Made by a program: the position numbers and the translations under genes
Assembly (NCBI GenBank): GCA_947561715.1
Contig: OX387205.1
Location: 12,653,001 to 12,717,000, forward strand
DNA length: 64,000 nucleotides
Direction of reading: 5' to 3'
Source: Ascidia mentula
Lineage: Eukaryota; Chordata; Ascidiacea; Phlebobranchia; Ascidiidae
The notes under the pieces: generated by a model
Seen by the model: the letters and a program-made list of their open reading frames with translations, nothing else
Told to the model about the DNA's origin: nothing
Databases searched by the model: none
Part shown: positions 1 through 13,438 of the stretch, piece after piece
Position numbering within the stretch: the stretch's first letter is position 1
Layout of the letters: every line of letters begins with the position of its first letter

Positions 1-2626
1 CATCACACATAGAGACGTAACATGTGCATTTTGCATGTCGAAAATTAAAGTAGCTACAGCCGATTTCCAATGTTGAAGGGAGAACTTAAATCGAAAAGTT
101 ACATTTTGGCGTTGGTTTGTTGTCCTACAAAAAAGTGCCCAATGCCTTACCTAAAGTTGTTACATACAAGAATTCGCTTGGCAAACCCATATTTATTTAC
201 AGAACGGAGCTGTTTTTTTCGCATAACATGACGTCATAATTGTCGGTCGTTGTTGCGTAGCAACTCGTGTGTTAAATCTTTCTTGCTTAATACCGTACAT
301 ATTGTCGGACCAAGACGGAGCCCGTTCCCAACAAGTATTGATTTCTTTAATTGCGAATATAGCAGTGCGTGCGCCAAAAGCGTGTAAATATTTGAAAGGT
401 CGAAAAATCGATACGTGAAAAACGTACGGATTCGGATTTATTGGTCCCAATATAACACAAGCTGTTCCAAAATATACCCCACAATGATGTGGGAATTGAT
501 TGCGAGATATGTATTTTAGTGAATAGTGTTCTTTTTTTTGTATTATTAGATGTGCTGGCAAGTTAAGCAACCCATGAATTCTACAACGACCAAGAGGAAG
601 TATTTCGGCAGTAAGTATGGAAAACACAACCAACGTGGGGAAAATCCACCTTGCCTTAATCGACGTTATCGTCAGAAACTGAAACCAAAGAAGCGCAAAG
701 CAATTCTGATGCGAAATTCACGCTCATTTACAGTACAGAAGTGTTTTATGCTATCAAAGGGAAACGTTTTAAATAACGCTTCGACTTGTCAGGAATTTGT
801 GGCTTTCAACCAGCGTGGCTGCAATGCTAAGGTTGCGACGTCAGCGAACCTATTGATTTACACACTACTTTCTCTAGCTAGCTATAAGACGAAAAAACTA
901 TTGGTTGCATACGTTTATACAGTGTGAAAGATGACTTGCGGGGGAGGTATGACTCGTTTTGTGCCAGTTGTTGTCATAGTCGGTATGATAAACAGACTAA
1001 GCAAACCGCAGTCACGCAGCAAGGGTCTGTTACGGTCTGGCACCGAGCACGAGTAAACATCGCTTGATAACAAAACACCGGCTAAATAAAGAGGATTTGA
1101 CAGTTACAAAAGAAATAGCGGGCTGTTTAGACTTGGGCTTTTGTATGTACCAAGGTACAAGTTTGTGATGCGTATCTTCACTTGCTGTTGAATTCAGTAC
1201 CGGGGGTGTGCGCGCTTGTATCACTGTGTATATAGGGAAAGAAAGGAATATAGCAGTATTTAAAGGAAGTGCACAATGTCCTAGATGGCCTTAGGGGTTG
1301 GTGTTTTATCGAAGGTACTTGGCGCCAATAAGGTCATTAAGAATGGGTGGCCTCGTTGAGTTGAGGTGAATAAAAGTTGCCGGCCGGAGCCTTTGAATGC
1401 GATTGATTGGTCTTTTATGCGCAAACCGGACGCCTGATGAATCGCTCACAGAGTTGTTTACGTGAAACCGATCCCGTACACTAGCACTGGGATATTTCAG
1501 TAGTATAGCGTCTCCAAGTTAAGTTGTAGTGTAGAGCATACAGTCTATAAATGATCTGAACAGAACAGCAATAACTTACGTTTGAGTTTAAAGCACTGGT
1601 TGTAAAAGTCTGAAGTTGCGTGCTTGATTGGTGACTGTGGTAGTGGCCTAGTGAGTTTTCATAAGTCAATAAATGGCTCGATCAACATTGCGTTTTTTCG
1701 CACCTAACGTGATGTTAAACGACAAATAGACACCTGCTACCTCAAAAGTAATGAGGCATATTTTGGCCTTTAGCCACACCAAGATAGTCGCGCTGTTGAC
1801 GCAGTTAGTAAATGTAGACATTATGGAAAAATTGTATTCAAAGCGTAAAGTCTCACACCGCACGAGTAGAAGTTGTGTGGCATCAGCAATAGGTTGACGG
1901 GGGATGTTTGATAAGACTGCGGGCACGAAGCAACATGTAGGAAGTTACATCACGACTTGTTGCTGTGATCATAATCTGTTGCTTCTTAGAAAAAATTGGC
2001 GACGCTTAATTCCTTTGACATCAGCAGTGCTTTCGATCGTGGGGGTGTAATTATGTTGCCCTTGACTGCAAATTACAAAACAAACAGTCTGTTGTCAAAT
2101 GAAGCAGAAGCCGCGATTGTGTTATGCTAAATGTCTGCGGGTCGCGTATCGTTCCCATCTCGCTTCCAAATAACAGATAATGATAATAATAATTTGCAGG
2201 CAAGACGTAAACGTCCGCGGTTTTGCTACAGAATCTGCTAGCTGTCTTGTAATAAATATACTCCAGTGGTTTATGGTATTGTGTGATGCGGAAGGCCGTC
2301 AGTACATGACACGCGTGGCTATGTGTAGGTGTTGCTGCCGGCCTGCGTTTTGTGTCATTTTATAGATGTGGAGCGAATGTAGTTACATGATCTTGTGCAC
2401 AGCAGTGTTGGAAGTTTTAATTTAGCGAAGAAAAAACAAATTCGCAATAACTGTTATGAATCCTTGTTTCAACTGTTTTAAAAACATGTGCTTGCGGTTG
2501 TGAATTTACATTTAAACTGTTCGGTATCGACTACGATGACATTATCATTAGCGATATTTATCCGGAATACTTTCTTTCCATAGATTTAGTGTAGAGATTC
2601 TTCAACACACCAAACTGTAACACAAA
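1..2626. other. Gene-poor left flank, no supported gene
   Basis: No recognisable protein family is encoded here. A basic open frame on the plus strand (550-927) has no family resemblance and no clear splice context, so it is left as unsupported. The last part, about 2580-2626, is probably the 5' untranslated region and proximal promoter of the gelsolin gene that begins at 2627. No tRNA-like fold or convincing tandem repeat was seen. Confidence 0.5.
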
Positions 2627-5600
2627 ATGCCCAGCTCGGTGCAGGAACTTGAAATTGCCGGCAAGAAGACAGGATTGCAGATATGGCGAGTCGAAAGCAT
2701 GGAACTGGCCCCAGTCCCCAAGACTGAATACGGAAACTTTTTTACAGGGGATTCGTACCTTGTTCTCAACACCAAGGAATCAAGATGTAAATGCAATAAC
2801 CTACAATTAAAAGTTGACCAGTAACAACATTGTATTTTTATGCATGCAAAGCATAATTAAAGATCTTAGTGTTGGTGATAAATTTACATAGATATGTGCA
2901 TTTTAACCTGCAATATAGTTTTGCAAATTTCGGTTGTGGGAAACTTACGTAAATGCGGAAAAGATGACGTCGATCATTGTCCAAATACACAAATAACTAG
3001 GTGCAAAATACTTGGGGCGAATGATCTTGAAAATATTGCCAGCGCTATGAAATTTCTGGATAACATCATGCAGATGTTCGTTGCACTCTGAACATAGACA
3101 CATTTGTGTTTGAAACTTGTGCGTAACGTTATCTAGAAATTACACAAATGCATTTATTGTATACGACAATGAAGGATAACTGAAAAAGAAATGCCGGATA
3201 CTATCTTATTCATGGTAAGAGTAAACGTTTCGAACAAACTGTGCTCATTACGCCACATCATTTTAGCTTCTCTATCGCATAATTAACTCCAAATTTTTCT
3301 CTCCTAAGGATAGCTGAGTATACGTAAATTTGAATATTTAAACATGATTTCAGCTGGTTCCATGTCTTGGGATCTTCATTTCTGGCTTGGCAACGAATCA
3401 AGCCAGGATGAGAAGGGAGCGGCTGCCATTCTGGCTACACACATGGATGACAAACTCGGCGGTTATCCAGTGCAGTACAGGGAAGTCCAAGGTTACGAGT
3501 CTGCTGCCTTCGCTGGCTATTTCAAGAAAGGCATCCAGTACAAGGTTTGGAAATAACATTTCGTCCTTTTTGTTGTCCTTGTTCGTAGGAATATGCAGAA
3601 CTTGTGTGGTGAAGCGCTTGAATGACCTTTTTAGCGGTCGTTGCAAACAGAATAAGAAACGGTTGACGATTTGGGGGAGTGTAGTTACTCATGTCGTCAT
3701 TTCTAACACATTTCGAATAATTACGTACACATGAATAGCAAAACCATGGGACTACCGAGCTATTAGATCTCGCAAGACAAATTAAATTCACATCGGGTGC
3801 ATGACTTCAAACCACACTTAATCTTGCTCTGGTGAATTGGAAAAACATCCGGACAGACCGCCTCTGCGTAATATAAACCGGACCTTTGAAAATACCACGC
3901 AGCTTCCGCAAGAAGAATAATAGTACTTCCTTTTCTTTGAGGTTAAAACATCATTATGCCACACTCCCAGCTCAACACGCAAAATGTCCTTGTTGCGGTA
4001 CAAATTTCCCACATCAAATAAGATTTGTGGTCAATACATTAGCCACCCCGCGCCAAATTACCCGGTTAATTGTGAGCTCGAACCGTGTTATTGATGGTTC
4101 ACATGCCGGTGAGTGCGAGGACATGGGTTTGCGTTGGACGGCATAAGTTGGTTCATGACTCACACTTTTCCGCCTGTAATGTTTCCTGGTGTTAAACTGT
4201 AGCTTGCTTTCTCAGTAAACACAAGTCGGTACCCACTTTGCCGGTGTGACCGCCAGGCGTTTTAAACCATTGGTATATGCTCATCGCTCGGGGTAAGAAT
4301 GGGGATACAAAACTACTTTTAATTTTTCAAATATTTTCATGCTCTTTTAAGTGTTTATGACTGATCAGTCGGTAAAACAGGGACAAAAAGCAAGCATTTA
4401 TACGACGAAGTACTCCCTTCTTTCCCATTTTTTTAACAGCAAATAAACAATTTTGTTAGCAGACGTAAGCAAGCACAATTAAACGCTCTTGACGAATTAC
4501 AGAAAGGCGGTATTGCTTCTGGCTTCAAGCACGCCAAAACGAACGTGAGTGACGTGAAGCGTTTGCTGCACCTGAAGGGCAGAAGATTTGTTCGTGCCAC
4601 CGAGGTTGAAATGAGCTGGAAGTCATTCAATCAAGGCGACATATTCATCGTGGAAGTTGGAAACGTAGGTTTCCGGGTTGTGTGGTGTGCTGTATTATGT
4701 GATTTTATTTCTTGGGCCTGCCAGATTAATTTTCGTTACATCATATCACGTTTCTTTACCATCATGTTGCTGATAAGGATTTACTTAATTGCTCCTGTGC
4801 TACCGTGCCATACTTGGCGTGGGGTTTGCCCTCGGCTTAAACCGCTACTTTGACACTTTGCTTGATTAATTACTTGTGCGCTTTCTGTGCACATGCGCTG
4901 TCCCCGGGAGGTTTTCGGTTATTGTGTACTTTGGTTTAGAAACTTTTGTTTCGTGTAGTTCGAAGTTGTATCTGGTACATGTGCTTCAATGTAGCCAATC
5001 ATATAGTAAACCAGTAAAATGCGGATTATTGATCTTTTTAAATCTTTTGATTGTTGCAACCTGCTTTGAATTGGGTATAATATATGCAATTTGCTATTTT
5101 TTACCGACGTGTCTAATCAGAGAAGGTACCAACATTGCATGCATGTTTTTTTAATCATTAATCCTAAATATATGTTTATTTATTTTCCTGGAACTTTAGT
5201 TAGGCTTCTGTGAATGTTTGAGTTAGACCTTTTAACACATGTTTACCAACGACTGTAGTTTCTGCAAGCGAAAAGCCAAATTTCACTGAGCAGTCGTTTG
5301 AACTTAAATTCAGTTACCTCGAAAACTCAATTTCAGGATATCTACCAATGGAACGGCAGTGTGAGCAATCGTTACGAGCGCCTGAAGGCTTGCGAGTACG
5401 TGAACAACATCAAGAACGATGAGAAGGGCGGAAAAGGCAAGATCCACATCATTGATGAAGGAGATGGCATACCCCAAAGAATGATGAAGGTATTACCACA
5501 CAACCCCTGTATAGCCTATGTCATTTCTAGTGGAAAACCCTTATAAGCCTTGATCAAAACGCCAATAGGCCTTCATCAAAACCTCAAGATAGTTCAAAAG

Positions 5601-8600
5601 GTTTTCGCGGCCGAACGCCTACGTTTTTGGTTTCGGGACGGGCTTGGTTGGGGCAGGATGCTTGTTCCAACTAGCCTTGCGGTTTTATTTGAAAAAATTT
5701 GAGAGTAAGTCTGTAGGCGTGCCGCATTTTGCCTGACTGCGCAGTTGTTCCTTATTGATTTTATTCCGAAAAGCGGTTCGTGACTTGAAATTAATGTTGT
5801 AACATGGGTCTGCCCGCCATTCCTCATTTACGATACACGTGTAGATGCATATAAACTATTACTACGCTTTCTAATGCCTTGTACTTGTCCGGAAAACCGT
5901 GGAAAAGGTCAAGCCGACCGATAAAAACCTAAATTGCCTGGAGAGACCAACACAGTCGATGAAAAAGCATTGCTGGGAGATTCTTTACCTCTTCCTTACA
6001 ACCAGGAAACGCCACGTAAGCCTGTAGCCCCAGAAACGTCACAAGCCATCTTTTCGCCTATCTTCCTTCACCGTGGCGAAACCATGAAGCGAAAATGGAT
6101 TGGCAAACAACTCTCGAAAGGGGACGGCAAACAACCTGCAGATTGAAATTGTTATAGCGAGTCGATACCAGGATATCCCCCCAACAGCACACAAAGTATT
6201 CTAGAAAATGCAAAGGCAGTGCTATCAAATCACGTCCTGTCATTGAACTGACGTGCGAAGGTTGACATTAATGTAAATATTGGACTTTGCACATTGTGCA
6301 GCTTGGTTTATTACTTTAAAATCCTTACGTTTTGGAGGAATTCTGAAACACTACACAATACATTAATAGCTGCAACGACTTCGCTGTGTATAGCTAGTTA
6401 AACCAAAAAATTAATACTTCACTAATTCAAAAACTGGACTCGCGTACGTGGCCACAATCGATATTATACTCACCGATTAGACTCCTTTATTGCCCTAATT
6501 GTTGGTGGAAAACTGTTTGTAAATTTTAGTCTATATACACCGTGACCATTAATAACATGCAACCAACCGAAATTTCCTTGCAGGCACTTTCTGGTACACC
6601 TGCTGATATGAGCCCAGAGATTGCAGACGACGAACCGGTAAAAGGAGCAAAACAGAGCAAGAAACCGGCTGTACTTTATCACGTGTCGTCCGACACTGGC
6701 TCCTTAGTGGTGAAAAAGGTGTCCGAAGCTCCATTTAATCAAAAAGATTTGCTTTCTGGTGATTGTTTCATCGTCGACGACGGCGGCAACAAAATGATTA
6801 TGGTTTGGAAAGGTGTGTGTCAATGGACGCAAGTGATAATGGAGTGAAATTACTAACTTTTTATAGGATTAACTTATGTCGCCATAAACCATCAGTAATA
6901 CACTAAAGTTACTATTGTGAAGGCGTATGCTCGGGTCGTTAGAGTAAGTGAAAGTAGACCAAGTATTGGTAACATGATGGCGCTATTTCCGGGAACTGGA
7001 AATACCTTCTGTCGCCACTCACCAAGTATACGTGGTTTTTAGTAGGCTCACTCAAGAGGCAGGTGGTGCGGCTTTGTTTTATTTTACTTTCACTTTCGCA
7101 GGAAAGCAAGCAAGCGTCGACGAACGCAAGGGGGCGATGGGAAACGCGTCGAAATTCATCAAAGACCACAACTACCACCCGGCCACCAAGATACAGGTAT
7201 TGATGCAATGGAAACTTTCGGAGGGTAAAAGGTTAAGTAAACTAAGGACTCAATATTGTCACAAACCTCGTAATGTAAATATGGTGCTTGTCCATTGTCG
7301 ACAACTGATTTGTTGCGAAAAATGTGGTTTATCATGTCTGCAAAATGACTTTCAAGGCTGCCAATGAAATTTTACACAAAATAGCTAAATACACAAAATG
7401 AAAGTATTGTTCGGGCTGTTTAGTTGTCCTTAAACCATTTGAGTCGATTTAATACACGTTATGTTCTTCACAGTGCATGGCCGAAGGTGCGGAGAGCGTC
7501 CTCTTCACGCAGTTCTTTAAGGATTGGAGAAAGAAGGATCAGTCACAAGGTTTTGGGAAGGCCTACACGGCTAATAAGATAGCCAAGATCGATAAGGTTC
7601 GAATACTACTGCACTGTATCAGCGAACCATAGTATTTTCTCCATTGCCAATATCGCACCCTTCATTGTTTAAAAGTTGCGAATTAGGGGCATTTATATTC
7701 GGAATGTAATCTTGTTTTAGCACTCGGCGATTCATGTGGTTACTGCAACTTGTAAAAATGATGCGGGCTAGATGATTTTTGCATGGCCGGCTGCAGATTG
7801 CTGTCCCCTGACGTAACATTTAACCTTCCATTGTGGATTTGGTGGCGTGTTTGCCTTTATTTATGCTGGATAGAGGCGCAAAACTAAGGACGCCGTATTG
7901 CGGGCACGTATAAAATAAACAAGCTTCTCCACCGAATTTCGATGTTTGCTAAGCCCTCACCACGCCGCCAAGCTTAAGATTAAGTGGATACCGACCGAAC
8001 ATAGTACAGCCATGTTGCTCGAAAATCTCAACAAAACTTCATTTGTTTGTAGACCAGATTTGATGTGAAGAATCTCTATGACAAACCGAAGTTTGCTGCT
8101 CAACATGGAATGGTGGATGATGGTTCTGGCAAGGTGAGAATGCAGGGAGAACGAAATCTGTTCTCCTGCAGACTGACGTTATAGTACATCGTTAAATTTA
8201 AAAATATTTACCAAGTACCGAGAGGTGCGTGTCTCGACAAGTGCATGTTGTGAGTCGAGGCGCTCGAAACCTCTCGTAAAAGTTTAACTAATGTTCCGGG
8301 TAACTGGGAAAACAAGTTGACTCCGAAATTGAAGTTTCACAGATAAGATATCTTTCAATGTTGCCACAATGGCATGAACTCTAAATGTTGCCCGATTGGC
8401 ACTAGTTGGTGTGCTATTCCAATCACAAAGAGTGCAAGAACAAGAAATACATTTGGATTTAACTTAAACTAACAAAGAAAAAGCAATGTCGCGTTTTCTT
8501 GTTAAATTCACATCCCAACCCGACCTTTGATTGCATCAAATGTTTACAGGTGGAAGTGTGGAGAGTTGAGAACGGAAAGAGGGTCCCAGTTGACAAGAAG

Positions 8601-11312
8601 GACTACGGCAAGTTCTTCGCCGGCGACTGTTATCTCATCCTGTACACATACAGACCCAGATCTAGGGAGGAATTCCTGATTTATTATTGGCAAGGACTCG
8701 AGTCCACAAAGGATGAAGTAGGTTTTAGCTACACCCACTACAAGAGAGTCTTTATATTTTACTCGGTGGTTACTTTTTAACTTTAGACGCACTCAAAACA
8801 CATAAAAGTGGAAGATTTTTACGTATGTTGTCAAACCCAAGTCTGACTAAACCCGATTACATGTTGTTAGACTGGACGTGAGGTTTTACTTCTCAACTAG
8901 ATAAGTCAACAAAGCACCCAAGTTTCATACCAACACAAACATTACAATATTGAAAACAGTAAACATATTCACGTCACCCCATGCAATTGGGATGTGACGT
9001 GTCTATTTATCACATCCGATCATTTTGTTTTTGTCAACTTAGATCACCGCGTCAGCATTTTTGGCAACTCAACTCGATGACGAATACGGACAGAGACCCG
9101 TCCAAATCAGGGTTGTACAGGTATGTTGTGTTGTTGGTAATAATGTGTGCGAATTGCTATGCTGACATACAACACACTTCGTAAATATTTTGTTGTGTGG
9201 AGTAATCGTGAAAAATCCACAGGTATTTTTTGGACAAAAAAATGCGTTTGGCAGCAGTAAAAGTATGTTAAGACTAAACACAACCGTATGGCCTTGGTAT
9301 ATTCAAGGTTTTCCAATTTATATATCCTTTCTTGCGATTGATTTAGGATCGACCATTTATTCCACGTTTTATTAGGGTAAAGAGCCGCCTCATATGCTGG
9401 CGATATTCAGTCGTCCGTTGCTGATTACCAGTGGAGGTTATTCCAGGGATGCGGGCAAGAATGTTGGTGTCAGTGACATCGCACTCTACCAGGTTATTTT
9501 TGTTTACAAAACTTACATGCAGGCAAATCAATGCTTGTATGCATCAGTTAAATGTAAATTTCCAACGCAAATCCTGCTGTTGGTCATTTTAGGTGGCTGT
9601 TGTGTTTGTTGTTGCAACTGGTAATGCAGGTTTTTTCACATCTTCCGTAACCTTACCTGAACAAATTTCCGTCCTTGGTAAATACAATAAAAATCTACCA
9701 CATTGATACACCTTTACAAATGTTTGGTATACTAGCTCATTGGCACCATCTCGTGATGCGTTTCAGATTCGATCCACGTCGTCAGGTGGCAGCAAAGCCA
9801 TACAGGTGAAAACCTCAGCGAGTGCGCTTAATTCCAACGACGCATTTCTCCTAAAAAACCACCAGAACTGTACAGTGTGGGTAGGAAAAGGTGCAAACGA
9901 CATTGAAACCGACACTGCAAAGGCGTTAGCAGGTAGGATTAACCGTGGGTACCATTTTACAAACCATTTGCTGGCCTTTGTGTAATTTGATGGAATACAT
10001 TTTGTGTCATGTGAAGTCAATACCAGCCAAACCACTATGTTTTTTTTCTGTTAAAATACTGCAGTTATATGATTAGGTCTACTGTTTGTACCATAAAAAT
10101 ACGTGGACCGATGCCGTGGAATCTTTAAAAGTTTTTTTTAATCATACAAATTGCTACATGTGATTTTACTAGAAATACAATAGATTGAGATCAAATCTCA
10201 TTGAAGCGTAAGTTTCTATTTACACTTTATTTTGGCCAATAGGAGATCTAGGTTCGTCGAAGAGTCCTCAAATAGTGCAGGAAGATTCTGAACCTGCAGA
10301 CTTCTGGAAGGTTCTCGGAGGCAAGAAGGAATACGCTTCATCTCCGAGAATGCAGGATCTTGACTCCAACCCTCCTCGGCTGTTTGCTATCTCCAACGCT
10401 AAAGGTATTAAACTGAACAAACAGTAAGAAGTTTAATATATGGTCGAGGTGCCGCAGACTTGATTAAAAACCGGTTTTGCCTGTGTTCTTTCTTATAAAC
10501 CTGAAGTATACCCAGTTAACACTTTTGGAGAATAGCCAATTTGCGCGGGTAAAATACATTAATCGCATTTCAATGCACAATGCACAAGTGACAAAAATGT
10601 ATTAACTTCAGCTGTATTGCTGGTTAAATATTAACTAAACAAACAATGTTTCAGGACGTGTGATGATTGAAGAGGTGCCTGGAGACTTCACTCAAAGTGA
10701 CCTTGAAGAAGATGACGTCATGATGTTGGACGCTTGGCACCAGGTTTTTATTTGGATTGGCGAAGGCTCAAATGCCGAGGAAAAGAAAGAGGCTCCGGGG
10801 TAAGTTCACCTCAACAACAACACTTATGCCTTCATAGACGACTTACAAATGACTACGACTTTAGGCAACAAAATAACCAACACTCAAATGCCCATTTGAT
10901 TTAAACAAAGTGCATGCGTTATGCATATGTTTATCATTTGAAGAAATTTAACTGTTAAGTTTATTTGTTGATATACACGTTTTGATGACTTTGCAACAGA
11001 CAGGAATGCTTGACATTGATCTCATATTAATTTGTATTGCAAACAGTCCCAAGCAAAACCTTGCTGAAATTAGAAAAGAGTTTACTTGTTTCGCAAAACA
11101 AAATGCGTAATTTGTAGCACGTTCTTATTACCAGGCTGGTCAGAGAATACATTGAAAAGGATCCACGTGGACGCGACCTCGACTGTCCAATCATAACTGT
11201 TCGTATGAATGCTGAACCAGTAACTTTCTCTGGTTACTTTCCTTCATGGGACGCCAAGATGTACGAGCAACGCAGCAGCTATGCGGAAAGAATGAAAAAG
11301 CTTTGCCTTTAA
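2627..11312 (+). CDS. GSN: Gelsolin/adseverin-type six-domain actin-severing protein, 15 exons
   Basis: Calcium-regulated actin-filament severing and capping protein of the cytoplasm. Exons: 2627-2786, 3354-3544, 4503-4664, 5337-5489, 6584-6812, 7102-7196, 7474-7596, 8053-8133, 8550-8717, 9043-9120, 9376-9492, 9767-9932, 10243-10404, 10655-10799, 11135-11312. All introns are GT-AG and phases agree, giving 735 residues, against about 731 for cytoplasmic gelsolin. Six gelsolin repeats are visible. Repeat 1 carries [14 protein letters not shown] near residues 60-73 and repeat 4 carries [15 protein letters not shown] near 420-435. The domain 3-4 linker has [13 protein letters not shown], as in adseverin. 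There is no signal peptide, so this is the intracellular form. No villin headpiece follows repeat 6, which excludes villin. The start is the first ATG in frame with repeat 1. A polyadenylation signal AATAAA lies at 11645. Whether it is the gelsolin or the scinderin orthologue is not resolved. Confidence 0.95.
3215..3300 (-). repeat. Dispersed repeat end with decayed hammerhead-like core
   Basis: In gelsolin intron 1 the minus strand reads TAATGAGCAC, a short spacer, then GTTCGAAACGTTT. It is followed on the plus strand by TTTTAGCTTC and a run ending AATTAACTCC. The same arrangement recurs at about 14341-14415, which identifies a dispersed element. The TGAYGA, short stem and GAAACGT order resembles a hammerhead ribozyme core, but this copy carries substitutions. 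Confidence 0.45.
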
Positions 11313-13228
11313 TTAGGCTGGGTTGACAGCATGTGATTTTCTCTTTGATTCTCTTCGATTTGTCCGGTTTTGAATCAAGGGTTACGTAATGTTTCTTTAC
11401 TCTGCACTACCCAACTGTTATTATTAAAATGTTTTAGCCCCGCAGAGTAACAAGATATCTGTGCTTTTATATTTTTTTTTGTTTGGCTACAAAAATAGGT
11501 TTATTCAAAACAAGTGCAACTTTTTTATGGAAAACCCCGAGAACATTGGTTTGGAAATTACTGCGGCAATGCTTTAAATACTGCTTGCCGATTGAGTTGA
11601 GGACGGAAGTAATCTTGTTCCGGACCTCAATGGATTTTGTTTAAAATAAATTGTGCAATTTTTGTTGGGTTCCTAATGTTCCGATTATATATTATTCCAT
11701 ACTCCGAAATATTTAAATTTCTCCAACGAACTGTGTTGTACTCCTGCACTTTTAGTTCTCCATATAAACGAACGTGCCTATTGCCCCTGGCAGTACATAA
11801 ACACTGTTGATCGACGCGAAATGGGAAGCCAGAAATCTTTCCGTCCTGTTGCCGCTTTTCGCGTTCAAACTCTGAGATATTGTGTAAATACTGATCTGCG
11901 TTTCGTGAGTTTTGTACCCGGCAATACACCAATCCTTGTTAAACAGGTTTGCTTGTATATGCAACTGGGAGAAAATTAAGTTTAATTAACCTACAGTGAT
12001 GATATTCAAATATTCTAGCATGGTTCTCTCATTGGCAGCGTGCAATAGTAACCGCGACAATACGGTGCTCGAAAAACCGGTGCGAACCGGCTGAATCCCA
12101 CCACTGTTTACAAATTGCAATAGACGTCATAGTGCCGCAACGCATTAATGCGACACTAATAGTAAAAAACTCTAGCAAGAAACAGAATTAGGAAGGTTTT
12201 GTATTGTGTCATGGGAGATCGAAAGTCTTTGGGCAATTGATTCAATTAAAAAAGGAGAACGACAGGAAATATCGAAGGGAAACGATTGCAGGTGATCTGC
12301 AATTCAGCTCCATGTCAGGCTTTGACGTGCCTCATTTTCATGGAAAAACGTGACTGCTTTATCTTATGTGGCTCCAGCATTGTTTAGGGCAAAAGCTGAA
12401 GTGCCGGGTGCAAGTTACCCCACAAAAAAGATAAAACGACAGTTCGGTTTACAGTGGGTTAAAGAAACTCGTTTATGTTATTACAGTTCGACGCTTAAAG
12501 CATATTTCATGTTCGTCTACCTAAGTGTAAGCACATGCGGCCAAAAACAATTATGAATACACAACCTTGGCCTTTACACGGTACAACCGAAAAATCGAAA
12601 ACGACACTCATCCACGCCCGCGTTATCGGTTGAAGTTTAAAGCTAATCAGCCACATTCGTATACAATACATCTAAAATATGTTTGTGTATAGGTGCTATG
12701 ACCTATGTACATAGACCCCCAAGGCATTTTGTACGTGCAGAAGCAAGTTCGCTATATATTACCTAATTTTTTGCCGTTCTTGGGCTTCCTTGAAATTATG
12801 TAAATCGCATTCTAAAGTTCAATCCCATGGGCATTTCCTGAATCGTGTATTACGTCAGCGACAAATTCCCCAGTACTTATTCTTGGTACACTCGAAATTG
12901 AAGTGAGCTCCTGTGCCAAGCACAAAGCCGCAAAATCTAATAGTTTCCTATGAAATCGGTTCCCGTTCGATTGGAGTTTTACTTACAGTCGTCACAGCAG
13001 GGGAATTCATGGAAGTTGGTATTCGTTGTTTGAGGAAAATGGTTTCCAACGTGGGGTTTATAGGGGTCTGTGAGGTGATTCCTGGGGGTCGTAAATGAAC
13101 GACACTATAATCTTCCTATTAAATTTAAGTCCAATTTTTCGTTTTTTTAATTTTTTTTTTTACTTACCTTTATTTATTAATTTTTCTCTATTTCTTGTAA
13201 CGCATTTTGTTCGTTGCAAGAGCTTTAG
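11313..13228. other. Gene-poor intergenic sequence after gelsolin
   Basis: The gelsolin 3' untranslated region probably occupies the first 130-340 bases, with candidate signals ATTAAA at 11423 and AATAAA at 11645. Beyond that I see no gene, RNA or repeat that I can support. Confidence 0.5.
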
Positions 13229-13438
13229 GTAAATTTTACTGATAAGGGAGCCACCGATTTTGAAAAAGGGTCCCGTGAGTACTGGAAGGTTGGACCATGC
13301 ACTGTGTTGAATATAATTAATCCAGCATGTAAACTCATAGCGAGATTACAGTTAAGTAAACCAAATCCGGAATTGGTGCACGCCAGCATTCTTAAAGAAT
13401 GTCACACGCATCTGTATGCTATAGGAGATTTATTATAA
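13229..13438 (+). pseudogene. Possible retroelement integrase C-terminal relic
   Basis: A 69-codon frame without its own ATG ends in a stop at 13436. It contains YWKVGPCTVLNII near the middle and PELVHASILKEC near the end. This spacing resembles the C-terminal region of Ty3/Gypsy- or BEL-type integrases, where a KIGPF.V motif is followed by a VHVSRLKP-like motif. Upstream frames are closed, so at most a fragment remains. The resemblance is by eye only, and chance cannot be excluded. Confidence 0.3.

Noticed and set aside
550..927. 125-codon basic frame on the plus strand
   Set aside because: No family resemblance, no splice support and no codon pattern like the real exons. Probably chance.
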